This document shows, one piece after another, positions 18,396-25,854 of a DNA stretch of 64,000 nt (position 1 is its first letter; the number at the start of each line of letters is the position of its first letter). Below the pieces are notes generated by a model. It worked only from the letters and a program-made list of their open reading frames with translations. It ran no database searches and was not told where the DNA came from. The translations under genes were made by a program, and so were the position numbers. Origin of the DNA: Prevotella sp. (lineage in GTDB: Bacteria > Bacteroidota > Bacteroidia > Bacteroidales > Bacteroidaceae); NCBI GenBank assembly GCA_017475005.1, contig JAFVGI010000038.1, forward strand, positions 62,001 through 126,000, given 5' to 3'.

Positions 18396-19642
18396 AAAAG
18401 AGCAATCTTGCCCTTGGGCTTATCTTTTGTCTGTTTTTCCTTTGGGCCATCAGCAGCAACCTGCTGCCCACGATGATTCGCCAGCTGATGAAGACGTGCG
18501 AACTCAACACCTTCGAGGCCTCTTTTACCGAGAGTGCCTACTGGCTGGCCTACTTTGTCTGTCCCATCCCTATCGCCATCTTCATGCGGCGCTTCAGCTA
18601 TCGTGTAGGCATCATTACGGGTCTGCTCATAGCTGCCTGCGGAGGACTGCTGTTCTTCCCTGCGGCTGAGGTGAAGAGCTATGGCGTCTATCTCTGCATC
18701 TTCTTCATCATTGCCACAGGCATGTGTTTCCTCGAGACGGCAGCCAATCCCTACGTCACCGTCCTGGGTGATGCACAGACGGCACCGCGACGCCTTAATC
18801 TCGCACAGTCGTTCAACGGATTGGGAGCCTTTATCTCTGCCATGTTCCTGAGCAAACTGGTTCTCAGCGGACAGAATTTCACACGCGACACCATCCCTGC
18901 CAACTATCCTGGCGGATGGGAGGGGTACATACAGATGGAGACCGACTCCATGAAGCTGCCCTACCTCATTCTGGCCCTTGTGCTCATTGCCGTTGCCATA
19001 CTTCTCATCATAGTCAATCTTCCCAAGGTGGGCGACGAAGAGAATGAAGAAATCGGCAGGAAAGCGCGCCTTATCGACTTCTCAACCCTCAGGCGTCCGC
19101 ACCTTCGCTGGGGCGTCATAGCACAGTTTTTCTATAACGGTGGTCAGACGGCCATCAACAGCCTCTTCCTTGTCTATTGCTGCACCTATGCCGGCATTGA
19201 CGAAGAGACAGCCACGACATTCTTCGGCCTCTACATGCTGGCCTTCCTCGTGGGCCGTTGGGTGGGCACCATGATTATGGCAAAGGTTGAGCCTACCAAG
19301 ATGCTCACCTTCTATGCCCTCGCGAATGTAGTGCTCTGCATGGTGATTATGGGCTTCGGAGGCTATGTGGGCATATACGCCATGCTGGCGGTGTCGTTCT
19401 TCATGAGCATCATCTATCCCACGCAGTTCTCTTTGGCTCTCGACGACCTCGGCGACCAGACGAAATCCGGCTCTGCCTTCCTCGTAATGGCCATCGTGGG
19501 CAACGCCTGCGTACCGCAGTTCACGGCATACATCATGCACCGCAACGAGACGTTCTATCAGGTAGCCTACATCGTACCCCTGATATGCTTCGCCGTCTGC
19601 GCTTACTATGGTTATAATTACAAGAAACTAAGAATAAAATGA
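18392..19642 (+). CDS. fucP: MFS sugar permease, FucP-like
   Basis: 416-residue inner-membrane protein with about 12 hydrophobic segments. It starts K-S-N-L-A-L-G-L-I-F-C-L-F-F-L-W-A-I as in the fucose:H+ symporter branch of the major facilitator superfamily, and has the E-T-A-A-N-P-Y motif near residue 115 typical of FucP. It would import L-fucose, or a similar 6-deoxyhexose, released outside the cell. ATGA overlaps at both ends indicate translational coupling with the lactonase and dehydrogenase genes. Confidence 0.85.
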   Translation: MKKSNLALGLIFCLFFLWAISSNLLPTMIRQLMKTCELNTFEASFTESAYWLAYFVCPIPIAIFMRRFSYRVGIITGLLIAACGGLLFFPAAEVKSYGVYLCIFFIIATGMCFLETAANPYVTVLGDAQTAPRRLNLAQSFNGLGAFISAMFLSKLVLSGQNFTRDTIPANYPGGWEGYIQMETDSMKLPYLILALVLIAVAILLIIVNLPKVGDEENEEIGRKARLIDFSTLRRPHLRWGVIAQFFYNGGQTAINSLFLVYCCTYAGIDEETATTFFGLYMLAFLVGRWVGTMIMAKVEPTKMLTFYALANVVLCMVIMGFGGYVGIYAMLAVSFFMSIIYPTQFSLALDDLGDQTKSGSAFLVMAIVGNACVPQFTAYIMHRNETFYQVAYIVPLICFAVCAYYGYNYKKLRIK

Positions 19643-20661
19643 AAGCAATACAAATCACACACAGCCAAGAGCTGAACATCATCGACATCGAAAAGCCCCA
19701 GGCACCCGGTCAGGGCGAGATACTTCTGAAACTGCACTATGTAGGCTTCTGCGGAAGCGACATCAATACCTTCATGGGCCGCAATACTATGGCCCTCAAT
19801 CCCGTCATCCCAGGCCATGAGGTGGGAGCCACTATCGAGGCCGTTGGCGAGGGAGTACCCGAAGGTCTGAAACCCGGTATGGTGGTGACATGCAACCCCT
19901 ACACCAACTGCGGCAAGTGTGCCTCATGTCGCAACCAGCGCGTCAATGCCTGTCAGCATAACGAGACACTCGGCGTGCAGCGCAACGGAGCCATGAAGGA
20001 ATATATCGTGCTCCCTTGGGAGAAAGTCATTCCGGCAGGTCTGCTGACGCCGAAGGTATGTGCCCTCGTAGAACCTATGAGTGTCGGTTTCCACGCTGTC
20101 AGCCGTGCCCAGGTGACGGACATCGACGTCGTTCTCGTCATCGGCTGCGGAATGGTTGGCATGGGTGCCGTAGTACGTTCTGCTATGCGCGGTGCTACTG
20201 TCGTAGCTGCCGACATCGACGATACCAAGCTGGCACTTGCAAAGAAGATGGGTGCCTCCTACACCATCAATACCAAGACGGAGGATGTCCACCAGCGACT
20301 CCTTGAGATGACCAGCGGCTTCGGTCCCGATGTCGTCATCGAGGCTGTGGGCAGCACGCCGACCTATCAGATGGCTGTCGATGAGGTAGCCTTCACAGGA
20401 CGTGTGGTATGTATCGGCTATGCCAAGGCCGAGGTATCGTTCCAGACGAAGTATTTCGTGCAGAAGGAGCTCGACATTCGCGGTTCCCGCAATGCGCAGC
20501 CTTCAGACTTCCGTGCCGTCATCCACTATCTCGAGCGCGGCACCTGTCCTACGGACGATCTCATCACCAAGGTCATCAAACCCGAAGAAGCCCTCGACAC
20601 CATGCGCTGGTGGAGTCAGAACCCGGGAAAAGTCTTCCGCATCCTTGTTGACTTTGAATAA
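19639..20661 (+). CDS. Zinc-dependent medium-chain dehydrogenase
   Basis: 340 residues of the MDR superfamily. The catalytic zinc ligand is Cys in F-C-G-S-D near residue 37, with G-H-E near 60, and the structural zinc cluster C-x2-C-x2-C-x7-C lies near 93-107. The Rossmann motif near 170 reads G-C-G-M-V-G-M-G. The family includes L-idonate, L-galactonate and sorbitol dehydrogenases. In this operon it probably oxidises L-fuconate or its 2-keto-3-deoxy derivative, but which of these cannot be decided from sequence. It overlaps fucP by ATGA. Confidence 0.75.
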   Translation: MKAIQITHSQELNIIDIEKPQAPGQGEILLKLHYVGFCGSDINTFMGRNTMALNPVIPGHEVGATIEAVGEGVPEGLKPGMVVTCNPYTNCGKCASCRNQRVNACQHNETLGVQRNGAMKEYIVLPWEKVIPAGLLTPKVCALVEPMSVGFHAVSRAQVTDIDVVLVIGCGMVGMGAVVRSAMRGATVVAADIDDTKLALAKKMGASYTINTKTEDVHQRLLEMTSGFGPDVVIEAVGSTPTYQMAVDEVAFTGRVVCIGYAKAEVSFQTKYFVQKELDIRGSRNAQPSDFRAVIHYLERGTCPTDDLITKVIKPEEALDTMRWWSQNPGKVFRILVDFE

Positions 20662-20662
20662 T

Positions 20663-21040
20663 ATGAAAGGCTACATACAGAAACTCTCTGACGGTAAGAC
20701 GAAACGCTACGTTCAGTACCTGGAAATCGTTGACGACCCTGAAATGATTTCCATGTACCGGAAGTGGCATTCCGAAGAACATCACTGGAAGGAAATCCGC
20801 GACGGCATCCGCGCTGTCGGCATCCTTGAGATGGAGCTCTACCTCATCGGCAACCACCTCACCATGATTGTCGATACCCCCATCGACTTCGACTGGGAAG
20901 AGGCCATGCAACGTCTCGCCACCCTGCCCCGTCAGAAGGAGTGGGAAGCCTTCGTTGCCAAGTTCCAGGGCTGCGCCGCTACCGCTCGCAACGACGAGAA
21001 ATGGCAACCAATGGAACGCATCTTCCACCTCTACGAATAA
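20663..21040 (+). CDS. L-fucose/L-rhamnose mutarotase (RhaM-like)
   Basis: 125 residues from the ATG at 20663, one base after the preceding stop. The fold is a dimeric alpha/beta barrel of the RhaM type: V-Q-Y-L-E-I near residue 17, a His pair in W-H-S-E-E-H-H-W near 35, and a C-terminal W-Q-P-M-E-R-I-F-H-L motif. It interconverts anomers so that the dehydrogenase gets its preferred form. A RhaM-like mutarotase is also part of the fucose cluster of Campylobacter jejuni, as I recall it. It is the last gene of the operon. Confidence 0.85.
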   Translation: MKGYIQKLSDGKTKRYVQYLEIVDDPEMISMYRKWHSEEHHWKEIRDGIRAVGILEMELYLIGNHLTMIVDTPIDFDWEEAMQRLATLPRQKEWEAFVAKFQGCAATARNDEKWQPMERIFHLYE

Positions 21041-21053
21041 CAGTTTTTTTCCG

Positions 21054-21115
21054 CCGCCTACGAAAATAATTCCGTCCGCCTACAAAAATAATTTCGTCCG
21101 CCTACGAGTTAATTT
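21054..21115 (+). repeat. 22-bp direct repeats after the fucose operon
   Basis: Two full units (21054-21075 and 21076-21097) and a partial third (from 21098) start CCGCCTAC and share AAAATAATT(T/C)CGT. They lie 13 bases after the mutarotase stop. The rest of the gap to 21295 holds a short hairpin (GCAGCCC/GGGTTGC near 21237-21256) and no frame worth calling. Confidence 0.75.
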
Positions 21116-21294
21116 GTGTCAGTAAAAAAAGATCGCTTGATATATATTGAAATGACCCCGTAGGGCCACTAGGATTTTCACACCACAAAGGTACGACATT
21201 CTCATTGCGGCTTACGAATATTTTCGAGTATTTTTTGCAGCCCTTAAGGGTTGCAATTTTTTCCTCTAGGGGTTTGCAAAATTATAACAACAAT

Positions 21295-21450
21295 GTGGTC
21301 ATTTTGGTCATGGTCATTTTGGTCAAAATCGATTTCACACTTGTCAAAATCCGCCACTATATAATAAATATTTTATATTTATATATAGTGAGCCAAATGA
21401 CCTAATCCGAAAATGAAAATGACCATTTTGACCTTGACCACTTTGACCAC
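21295..21450. repeat. ~156-bp imperfect palindrome built from TGGTCA units
   Basis: The left arm carries TGGTCA at about 10-bp intervals (21296-21325) and the right arm carries the complement TGACCA/TGACC (21408-21448). The centre is an almost perfect AT palindrome, CACTATATA...TATATAGTG (21355-21390). Mismatches are T opposite T between the TGGTCA blocks, so the arms form evenly spaced short stems. It lies between convergent operons and may act as a two-way terminator. Confidence 0.75.
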
Positions 21451-21515
21451 GACACCATAATAATAGCTCGATGGAATCGCGGTTTTTTGCAATATTAATT
21501 CCTCTAAGCGAGATG

Positions 21516-22820
21516 TCAACAAGGGAAAATCTCCGGCAAAGGACTCTCAATTTCCACTTTTTTTCCCGTCACGGGATGCAAAAAAGTCAGTTTTGTTGCA
21601 TGCAAATACATGCGATTGGAGGGTTCTGAGCCATAAAGTGGGTCACCGAGTATGGGCATTCCCAGTCCATCGGGATGCGCACAATGTACGCGCAACTGAT
21701 GGGTGCGGCCTGTCAGAGGACGCAGCTTCACAACATTGGAGGAAAGGAATTCATATTCGGTTATGGCTTCCTTTCCTTTTTCATAATCTACCACCTGCAT
21801 CGGACGGTTGTAAAAATCGGGAGAAAGGGGCAAGGAAATTTTTCCAGTTAAAAGTGAAGAATGAAGAGTGAAGAGTGAAGAATGGGCTGCAGTCGAAAGT
21901 ACTGCAATGTATTCTTTTTGTACGTTTTCGTGGAGGGCAAACTGGCGTTGCATTGCTTTATACACCTCTGGGGTCTTGGCGGCAAGGAGGATGCCACTGG
22001 TGTCCATATCAAGACGATGGACCATCTTGGGAGGTGAAAGTTGAAAGGTGAAAGGTGAAAGTTGGCTGCATAATATCTTCTCCGCGCAATAGCTGTCACG
22101 CTTGCCTGGAACGCTGAGCATGCCGGCAGGCTTATCGACGGCTATCAGCCATTCATCTTCATAAAGCACCTCCAGATGCGTCACCGGCTTACTTGCAGGT
22201 CTGCCGCCAAGCACTTCCTGCTGACGGTCGCCAAGAAGGAACGGCAGGATGGGCTGGCACTTACCCTGACAGGGTTCGTAGGTCATACCATGATGGCGTA
22301 TCTCGCCTTTTGGGGATTTGCCGTACCAGAATTCTGTTAGGGCAAGGGGCGTCATATTATGGCTGTTGGCATAATGCAGCAGCTTGGGGGCGCAACACTC
22401 CCCTGTCCCACCTGGTGGCTGTGTCTGTTTGGAATGGTTTGCTGTAGCCCAATCGCTGAAGACATCCCGAACAGAACGTCTTTCGCCATTTGGGGAGCAT
22501 AGCACGAATTTCGAGAACAGCCATCGTTGCAGAGCGGCAGAACGTTCGCGAGTGGGTTTGCCAGCATCATGCAGGGCAACTATCTCCGCCTCATGACGCT
22601 TGAAAAATCCGTCGGGCTGCAGGTAGTCGAATATGGCCGGCACATAACCCTCCCAATCGCTCCTGCCGCATATCTGTCCGGAATAGGCTTTCAGGACACG
22701 CCCATCAGTGGTGATGAGAATGCCAAACATCTTGCCTTGAGAGACTTCGTCATGCCACTCGGCATGCGCCTCAATATCAGCAAGAACGTCGTCTATATAG
22801 GGTCTAAGGTCTAAGGTCAA
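21516..22820 (-). CDS. RluA-family 23S rRNA pseudouridine synthase with N-terminal extension
   Basis: 434 residues. An N-terminal domain (~1-200) with D-G-R-V-L-K-A-Y-S-G and several Cys resembles the extension of long RluA-type proteins. The catalytic domain has V-D-K-P-A-G-M-L-S-V-P near 230, the active-site H-R-L-D near 268 and R-T-H-Q-L-R-V-H near 375. Two 7-bp repeat arrays are translated in frame inside this domain. The start is uncertain: the only codon before the conserved sequence is a TTG (22820) that is itself inside a heptad array, with a TAA two codons upstream. It is cotranscribed with the pyridoxal kinase gene. Confidence 0.85.
   Translation of the reverse strand: MTLDLRPYIDDVLADIEAHAEWHDEVSQGKMFGILITTDGRVLKAYSGQICGRSDWEGYVPAIFDYLQPDGFFKRHEAEIVALHDAGKPTRERSAALQRWLFSKFVLCSPNGERRSVRDVFSDWATANHSKQTQPPGGTGECCAPKLLHYANSHNMTPLALTEFWYGKSPKGEIRHHGMTYEPCQGKCQPILPFLLGDRQQEVLGGRPASKPVTHLEVLYEDEWLIAVDKPAGMLSVPGKRDSYCAEKILCSQLSPFTFQLSPPKMVHRLDMDTSGILLAAKTPEVYKAMQRQFALHENVQKEYIAVLSTAAHSSLFTLHSSLLTGKISLPLSPDFYNRPMQVVDYEKGKEAITEYEFLSSNVVKLRPLTGRTHQLRVHCAHPDGLGMPILGDPLYGSEPSNRMYLHATKLTFLHPVTGKKVEIESPLPEIFPC
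21852..21886 (+). repeat. 7-bp repeat array translated inside the RluA-like protein (1)
   Basis: Heptads AAGTGAA, GAATGAA, GAGTGAA, GAGTGAA and a decayed fifth. On the minus strand they encode the segment H-S-S-L-F-T-L-H-S-S-L-L, which sits where RluA proteins normally have a short loop. Confidence 0.8.
22033..22064 (+). repeat. 7-bp repeat array translated inside the RluA-like protein (2)
   Basis: GGTGAAA, GTTGAAA, GGTGAAA, GGTGAAA in register, encoding Q-L-S-P-F-T-F-Q-L-S-P just before the H-R-L-D motif. The product stays in frame. Confidence 0.8.
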
Positions 22821-22884
22821 AGCTTAAAACTTAAAGCTTAAAACTTAAAGCTTAATGCTTAATGCTTAAAGGTCAAAGGTCTCC
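22801..22884 (+). repeat. Twelve-unit 7-bp repeat array between pdxK-like and rluA-like genes
   Basis: Units in strict 7-bp register: GGTCTAA, GGTCTAA, GGTCAAA, GCTTAAA, ACTTAAA, GCTTAAA, ACTTAAA, GCTTAAT, GCTTAAT, GCTTAAA, GGTCAAA and a decayed last one. The array contains the stop codon of the kinase gene (22873-22875) and the presumed TTG start of the pseudouridine synthase gene. Confidence 0.9.
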
Positions 22885-23745
22885 GAGGTGGCGTTCTACC
22901 GGGATGCCGCGGTTTTTGTCTTCGTTGTCTTTATTGAGGTCTATCCAATGACGGAGGGTATCCATCGAGGTTTGGGTGGCGTGTTGCAGGGTGTCCCCAT
23001 CCTGCAGACGGCCTACAATGATAGACGAAAAGATGTCTCCCGTTCCAGGGAACTGGACTGGGGAAGAGACCCCACTGACCCCATCCCGACCTTCCCAAGG
23101 GAAGGAGGTGGTGTATATTATTTCGTATGGGAGAAGGAGATATTCTGCCGAAAAATGGTTATAGCCTATGACAGCCGGTTTGCCATCAACGATGCAACTG
23201 GTGACGAGGACGGACATAGAACCGATTCGCCTCAGTTTGTTTATCAGTCCTTTGGCCTCATCCCATGTGATACCCTCATGACGATATTCCACACCCGTCA
23301 GCAGACAGGCCTCTGTATAGTTAGGGAAACACAGATGGGCTGCTGACAGCATCTCACGCATACAACGTATCGTACCCTCATTGGCACCTGCGTACATCTT
23401 ACCATAGTCGCCCATAACAGGATCGACATATATCTTCGTACCCAGAGAGGCCTGCTCACGACAATAGTGAGCCACCAGCTGCGCCTGACGTTCGGATGCC
23501 ATAAAACCTGTTACTATAGCATCAAAGCTGAAGCCTAACTCATTCCACTTGGACATCGCCTCCTGGATGTAGTCGGTGCTCTCAAGAATAGCAAACTTTC
23601 CGTAGGGAAAAGTATTGGAGATGAGCATAGTAGGCAGGTTGAACACATCATGGCCCATATACGAGAATATGGGCATCTGACATGCTGCCGCTACCTTGCC
23701 GTAGCCGCACATATCGCTAATGAGAAGTATTTTGCTTTTTACCAC
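22873..23745 (-). CDS. pdxY: Pyridoxal/pyridoxamine kinase with repeat-derived insertion
   Basis: Ribokinase-fold kinase of vitamin B6 salvage, 290 residues. N-terminal I-L-L-I-S-D-M-C-G-Y-G-K, V-D-P-V-M-G-D-Y-G near residue 128, N-Y-T-E near 161 and the anion-hole motif P-G-T-G-D near 247 (catalytic Asp) are present. Just before P-G-T-G-D there are about 15 extra residues (T-S-F-P-W-E-G-R-D-G-V-S-G-V) encoded by a GC-rich palindrome. Whether the enzyme tolerates this loop is unknown. The -7 box lies so close to the ATG that the mRNA may be leaderless. Confidence 0.85.
   Translation of the reverse strand: MVKSKILLISDMCGYGKVAAACQMPIFSYMGHDVFNLPTMLISNTFPYGKFAILESTDYIQEAMSKWNELGFSFDAIVTGFMASERQAQLVAHYCREQASLGTKIYVDPVMGDYGKMYAGANEGTIRCMREMLSAAHLCFPNYTEACLLTGVEYRHEGITWDEAKGLINKLRRIGSMSVLVTSCIVDGKPAVIGYNHFSAEYLLLPYEIIYTTSFPWEGRDGVSGVSSPVQFPGTGDIFSSIIVGRLQDGDTLQHATQTSMDTLRHWIDLNKDNEDKNRGIPVERHLGDL
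23090..23105. repeat. GC-rich palindrome inside the pyridoxal kinase gene
   Basis: The perfect 16-base palindrome CCTTCCCAAGGGAAGG is preceded by CCCCATCCCGA. Layout and core (CCC-AAGG) match the terminal inverted repeats of the element in gmk (41573-42048), so it looks like a lone, diverged copy of one such end. It is translated in frame. Confidence 0.7.
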
Positions 23746-23749
23746 GCCG

Positions 23750-23785
23750 CAAAGGTATAAAAAAAAGTGAAGAGTGAAGAATTAC
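23750..23785 (-). promoter_or_regulatory. -7 box of the pdxY-rluA operon with a heptad array upstream
   Basis: On the minus strand TACCTTTG occupies 23757-23750, only 4 bases from the ATG at 23745, so transcription should begin at or near the start codon. Where the -33 box is expected there is a run of A and a 7-bp repeat array (AAGTGAA, GAGTGAA, 23765-23778). No TTTG is seen at 19-21 bp. Confidence 0.5.
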
Positions 23786-23837
23786 GTTCAATGTTCAAAA
23801 TAAAATTAAAGAAAAGAAAAAAAAATTCGTTTTCGTT

Positions 23838-23866
23838 TTGGTTTTCGTTAATTTTTTATATCTTTG
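23838..23866 (+). promoter_or_regulatory. Promoter of surE, very short leader
   Basis: TTG at 23838-23840, 18 bp, then TATCTTTG at 23859-23866. The next ATG is at 23874, so the leader would be 0-5 bases. This decides the surE start: the ATG at 23838, upstream of the -7 box, cannot be used from this promoter. Confidence 0.65.
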
Positions 23867-23873
23867 TGCCCGT

Positions 23874-24650
23874 ATGACAAAGCCCCTAATACTAATATCC
23901 AACGATGACGGCTATCATGCGAAGGGCATGAAATGCCTCATAGACTTCATTCGCGACATTGGCGACATCGTTGTCTGTGCCCCTGAGAGTACCCGTTCAG
24001 GGTATTCCAGAGCATTTAGCGCTACTACCCCATTGACGCTGAAGGAACGTGAGATAAGAGGTATCAACGACACCCCACAAGATTCCGAAGAAAATTCCTG
24101 TAAGATATACTCCTGTTCAGGCACTCCTGTAGATTGTCTGAAGATGGCATACAACCGCCTTTGCCCCCGCAAGCCCGACCTTGTGCTGGGAGGCATCAAT
24201 CATGGCGGCAACGAGAGTACCAACTGCCACTATAGCGGTACGGTGGGCATTGTGATGGAGGGTGCCCTGAAAGGTATTCCAAGCATTGCTTTCTCGCTCT
24301 GCGACTTTGACGACGAAGCAGACTTTGAACCTATGCGACAGCTGGTGAGAAAGATGATAAAGAAGGTGTTGGAGGAAGGGCTGCCGACATATGTCTGCCT
24401 CAACGTCAACGTACCAAAAGAATGGAACGGAGAGACGAAGGTATGCCGCATGGCGCATGGGCACTGGAGGCAAGAGGTAGATGCACGGGTGCATCCAGGC
24501 AACGGAAAACCCTACTACTGGATGACAGGTTACTACCAGAATGACGAGCCACATGCAGAGGATACTGATGCCTGGGCCATAGCACAGGGATATGCTGCAA
24601 TAACACCACTGACGGTGGATCAGACGGCATGTATAACGTTTAAAGTTTAA
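23874..24650 (+). CDS. surE: 5'/3'-nucleotidase SurE
   Basis: Metal-dependent nucleoside monophosphatase, 258 residues from the ATG at 23874. The N-terminal I-S-N-D-D-G-Y motif carries the two metal-binding Asp. S-G-T-P-V-D-C near residue 85, G-G-I-N-H-G-G-N near 105 (metal-binding Asn) and Y-S-G-T-V-G near 120 are all present. The stop codon is inside a 7-bp repeat array that continues to the lpxB start. Confidence 0.95.
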   Translation: MTKPLILISNDDGYHAKGMKCLIDFIRDIGDIVVCAPESTRSGYSRAFSATTPLTLKEREIRGINDTPQDSEENSCKIYSCSGTPVDCLKMAYNRLCPRKPDLVLGGINHGGNESTNCHYSGTVGIVMEGALKGIPSIAFSLCDFDDEADFEPMRQLVRKMIKKVLEEGLPTYVCLNVNVPKEWNGETKVCRMAHGHWRQEVDARVHPGNGKPYYWMTGYYQNDEPHAEDTDAWAIAQGYAAITPLTVDQTACITFKV

Positions 24651-24696
24651 CGGTTAAAGGTTAAAGTTTAAGAGTTTAAGGGTTTAAGAGTTTAAG
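24636..24696 (+). repeat. 7/8-bp repeat array from the surE stop to the lpxB start
   Basis: Heptads ACGTTTA, AAGTTTA, ACGGTTA, AAGGTTA, AAGTTTA are followed by three octads (AGAGTTTA, AGGGTTTA, AGAGTTTA). The surE TAA is at 24648-24650, inside the array, and the lpxB ATG follows directly at 24697. Confidence 0.9.
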
Positions 24697-25854
24697 ATGA
24701 AATACTACATAATAGCTGGGGAGGCGAGTGGTGACCTTCATGCCTCACATCTTATCACAGCGCTGAAGAAGGCTGACGATGAAGCGACATTCCGCTTTAT
24801 CGGGGGCGATAACATGATAGCGGCAGCAGGACAGCAGGGAGAGTGTTCGCAACATTATAAAGACATTGCCTACATGGGATTTATTCCTGTGCTGATGCAT
24901 CTGCGCACCATCTTCAAGGCGATGGACAACTGCAAAAAAGACATCATGGAGTTTCAGCCCGACTGTGTCATCTTTGTTGACTATGCAGGATTCAATCTCA
25001 AAATAGCGAAGTACCTCCGAGAGAAAGTAAACCAAGGGGAATTATCTGCAAAGCTGTTCTACTATATCTCACCAAAGATATGGGCTTGGAAGGAATATCG
25101 CATAAAGAACTTCAAACGGGACATCGACGAGATGTTCTCTATCCTACCCTTCGAGAAGGAATTCTTTGAGGACAGACACCACTACCCCATCCATTATGTT
25201 GGCAACCCTACTGCCGACGAGATACGCAAATGGAAGGAAGCCAACCCCTATTGGGAGACGGAACGCGAAACCAGTTTGCCGACGATAGCCATATTGCCTG
25301 GCTCACGAAAGCAGGAGATAAAGGACAATCTGCCGACTATGCTGGAGGCGTTGAAGGGTATAGAAGGATATCGCTTTATCGTGGCAGGAGCCCCAGGCAT
25401 AGATGCCGACTATTACAATCAGTTCTCTGACTACGAGCACCATTGCTACACGATACTCTTCGGACAGACACACGACATACTGAACTCTTCAACAGCAGCC
25501 CTCGTAACATCTGGGACAGCAACACTGGAGACATCACTGTTCAACGTGCCACAGGTGGTTTGTTACAAGACACCGGTACCACACATCATACGTTGGGCTT
25601 TCAACCATATCATCAAGTGCCCGTACATATCACTCGTAAACCTGATTGCTGACAGGGAAGTAGTACCAGAACTCTTTGCAGAACGTTTCTCAGTAAAGAA
25701 CATTCGCAAGGAACTGCTCAACATACTACCGGGAAGTCCGGGACGCGAAGCCATGCTGGAGGGGTATAGAGAGGTACAGACAAAACTTGGCGACACCCCT
25801 GCTGCCGACAATGCAGCAAGGAAGATGGTGGAGATGTTGAGAGGCGAGAGGTGA
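24697..25854 (+). CDS. lpxB: Lipid-A-disaccharide synthase
   Basis: GT19 enzyme that joins UDP-2,3-diacylglucosamine and lipid X, a core step of lipid A synthesis at the inner membrane. It begins Y-Y-I-I-A-G-E-A-S-G-D-L-H-A-S, the conserved N-terminal motif. Y-M-G-F near 65, Y-I-S-P-K-I-W-A-W near 122, L-P-G-S-R-K-Q-E-I near 205 and S-G-T-A-T-L-E-T-S near 270 follow. At 385 residues it is full length. The last residues (L-R-G-E-R) are encoded by a heptad array. Confidence 0.95.
   Translation: MKYYIIAGEASGDLHASHLITALKKADDEATFRFIGGDNMIAAAGQQGECSQHYKDIAYMGFIPVLMHLRTIFKAMDNCKKDIMEFQPDCVIFVDYAGFNLKIAKYLREKVNQGELSAKLFYYISPKIWAWKEYRIKNFKRDIDEMFSILPFEKEFFEDRHHYPIHYVGNPTADEIRKWKEANPYWETERETSLPTIAILPGSRKQEIKDNLPTMLEALKGIEGYRFIVAGAPGIDADYYNQFSDYEHHCYTILFGQTHDILNSSTAALVTSGTATLETSLFNVPQVVCYKTPVPHIIRWAFNHIIKCPYISLVNLIADREVVPELFAERFSVKNIRKELLNILPGSPGREAMLEGYREVQTKLGDTPAADNAARKMVEMLRGER

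Noticed and set aside
23838..23873. ATG at 23838 as the surE start
   Set aside because: The -7 box at 23859-23866 lies downstream of it, and SurE proteins begin at the residues encoded from 23874.
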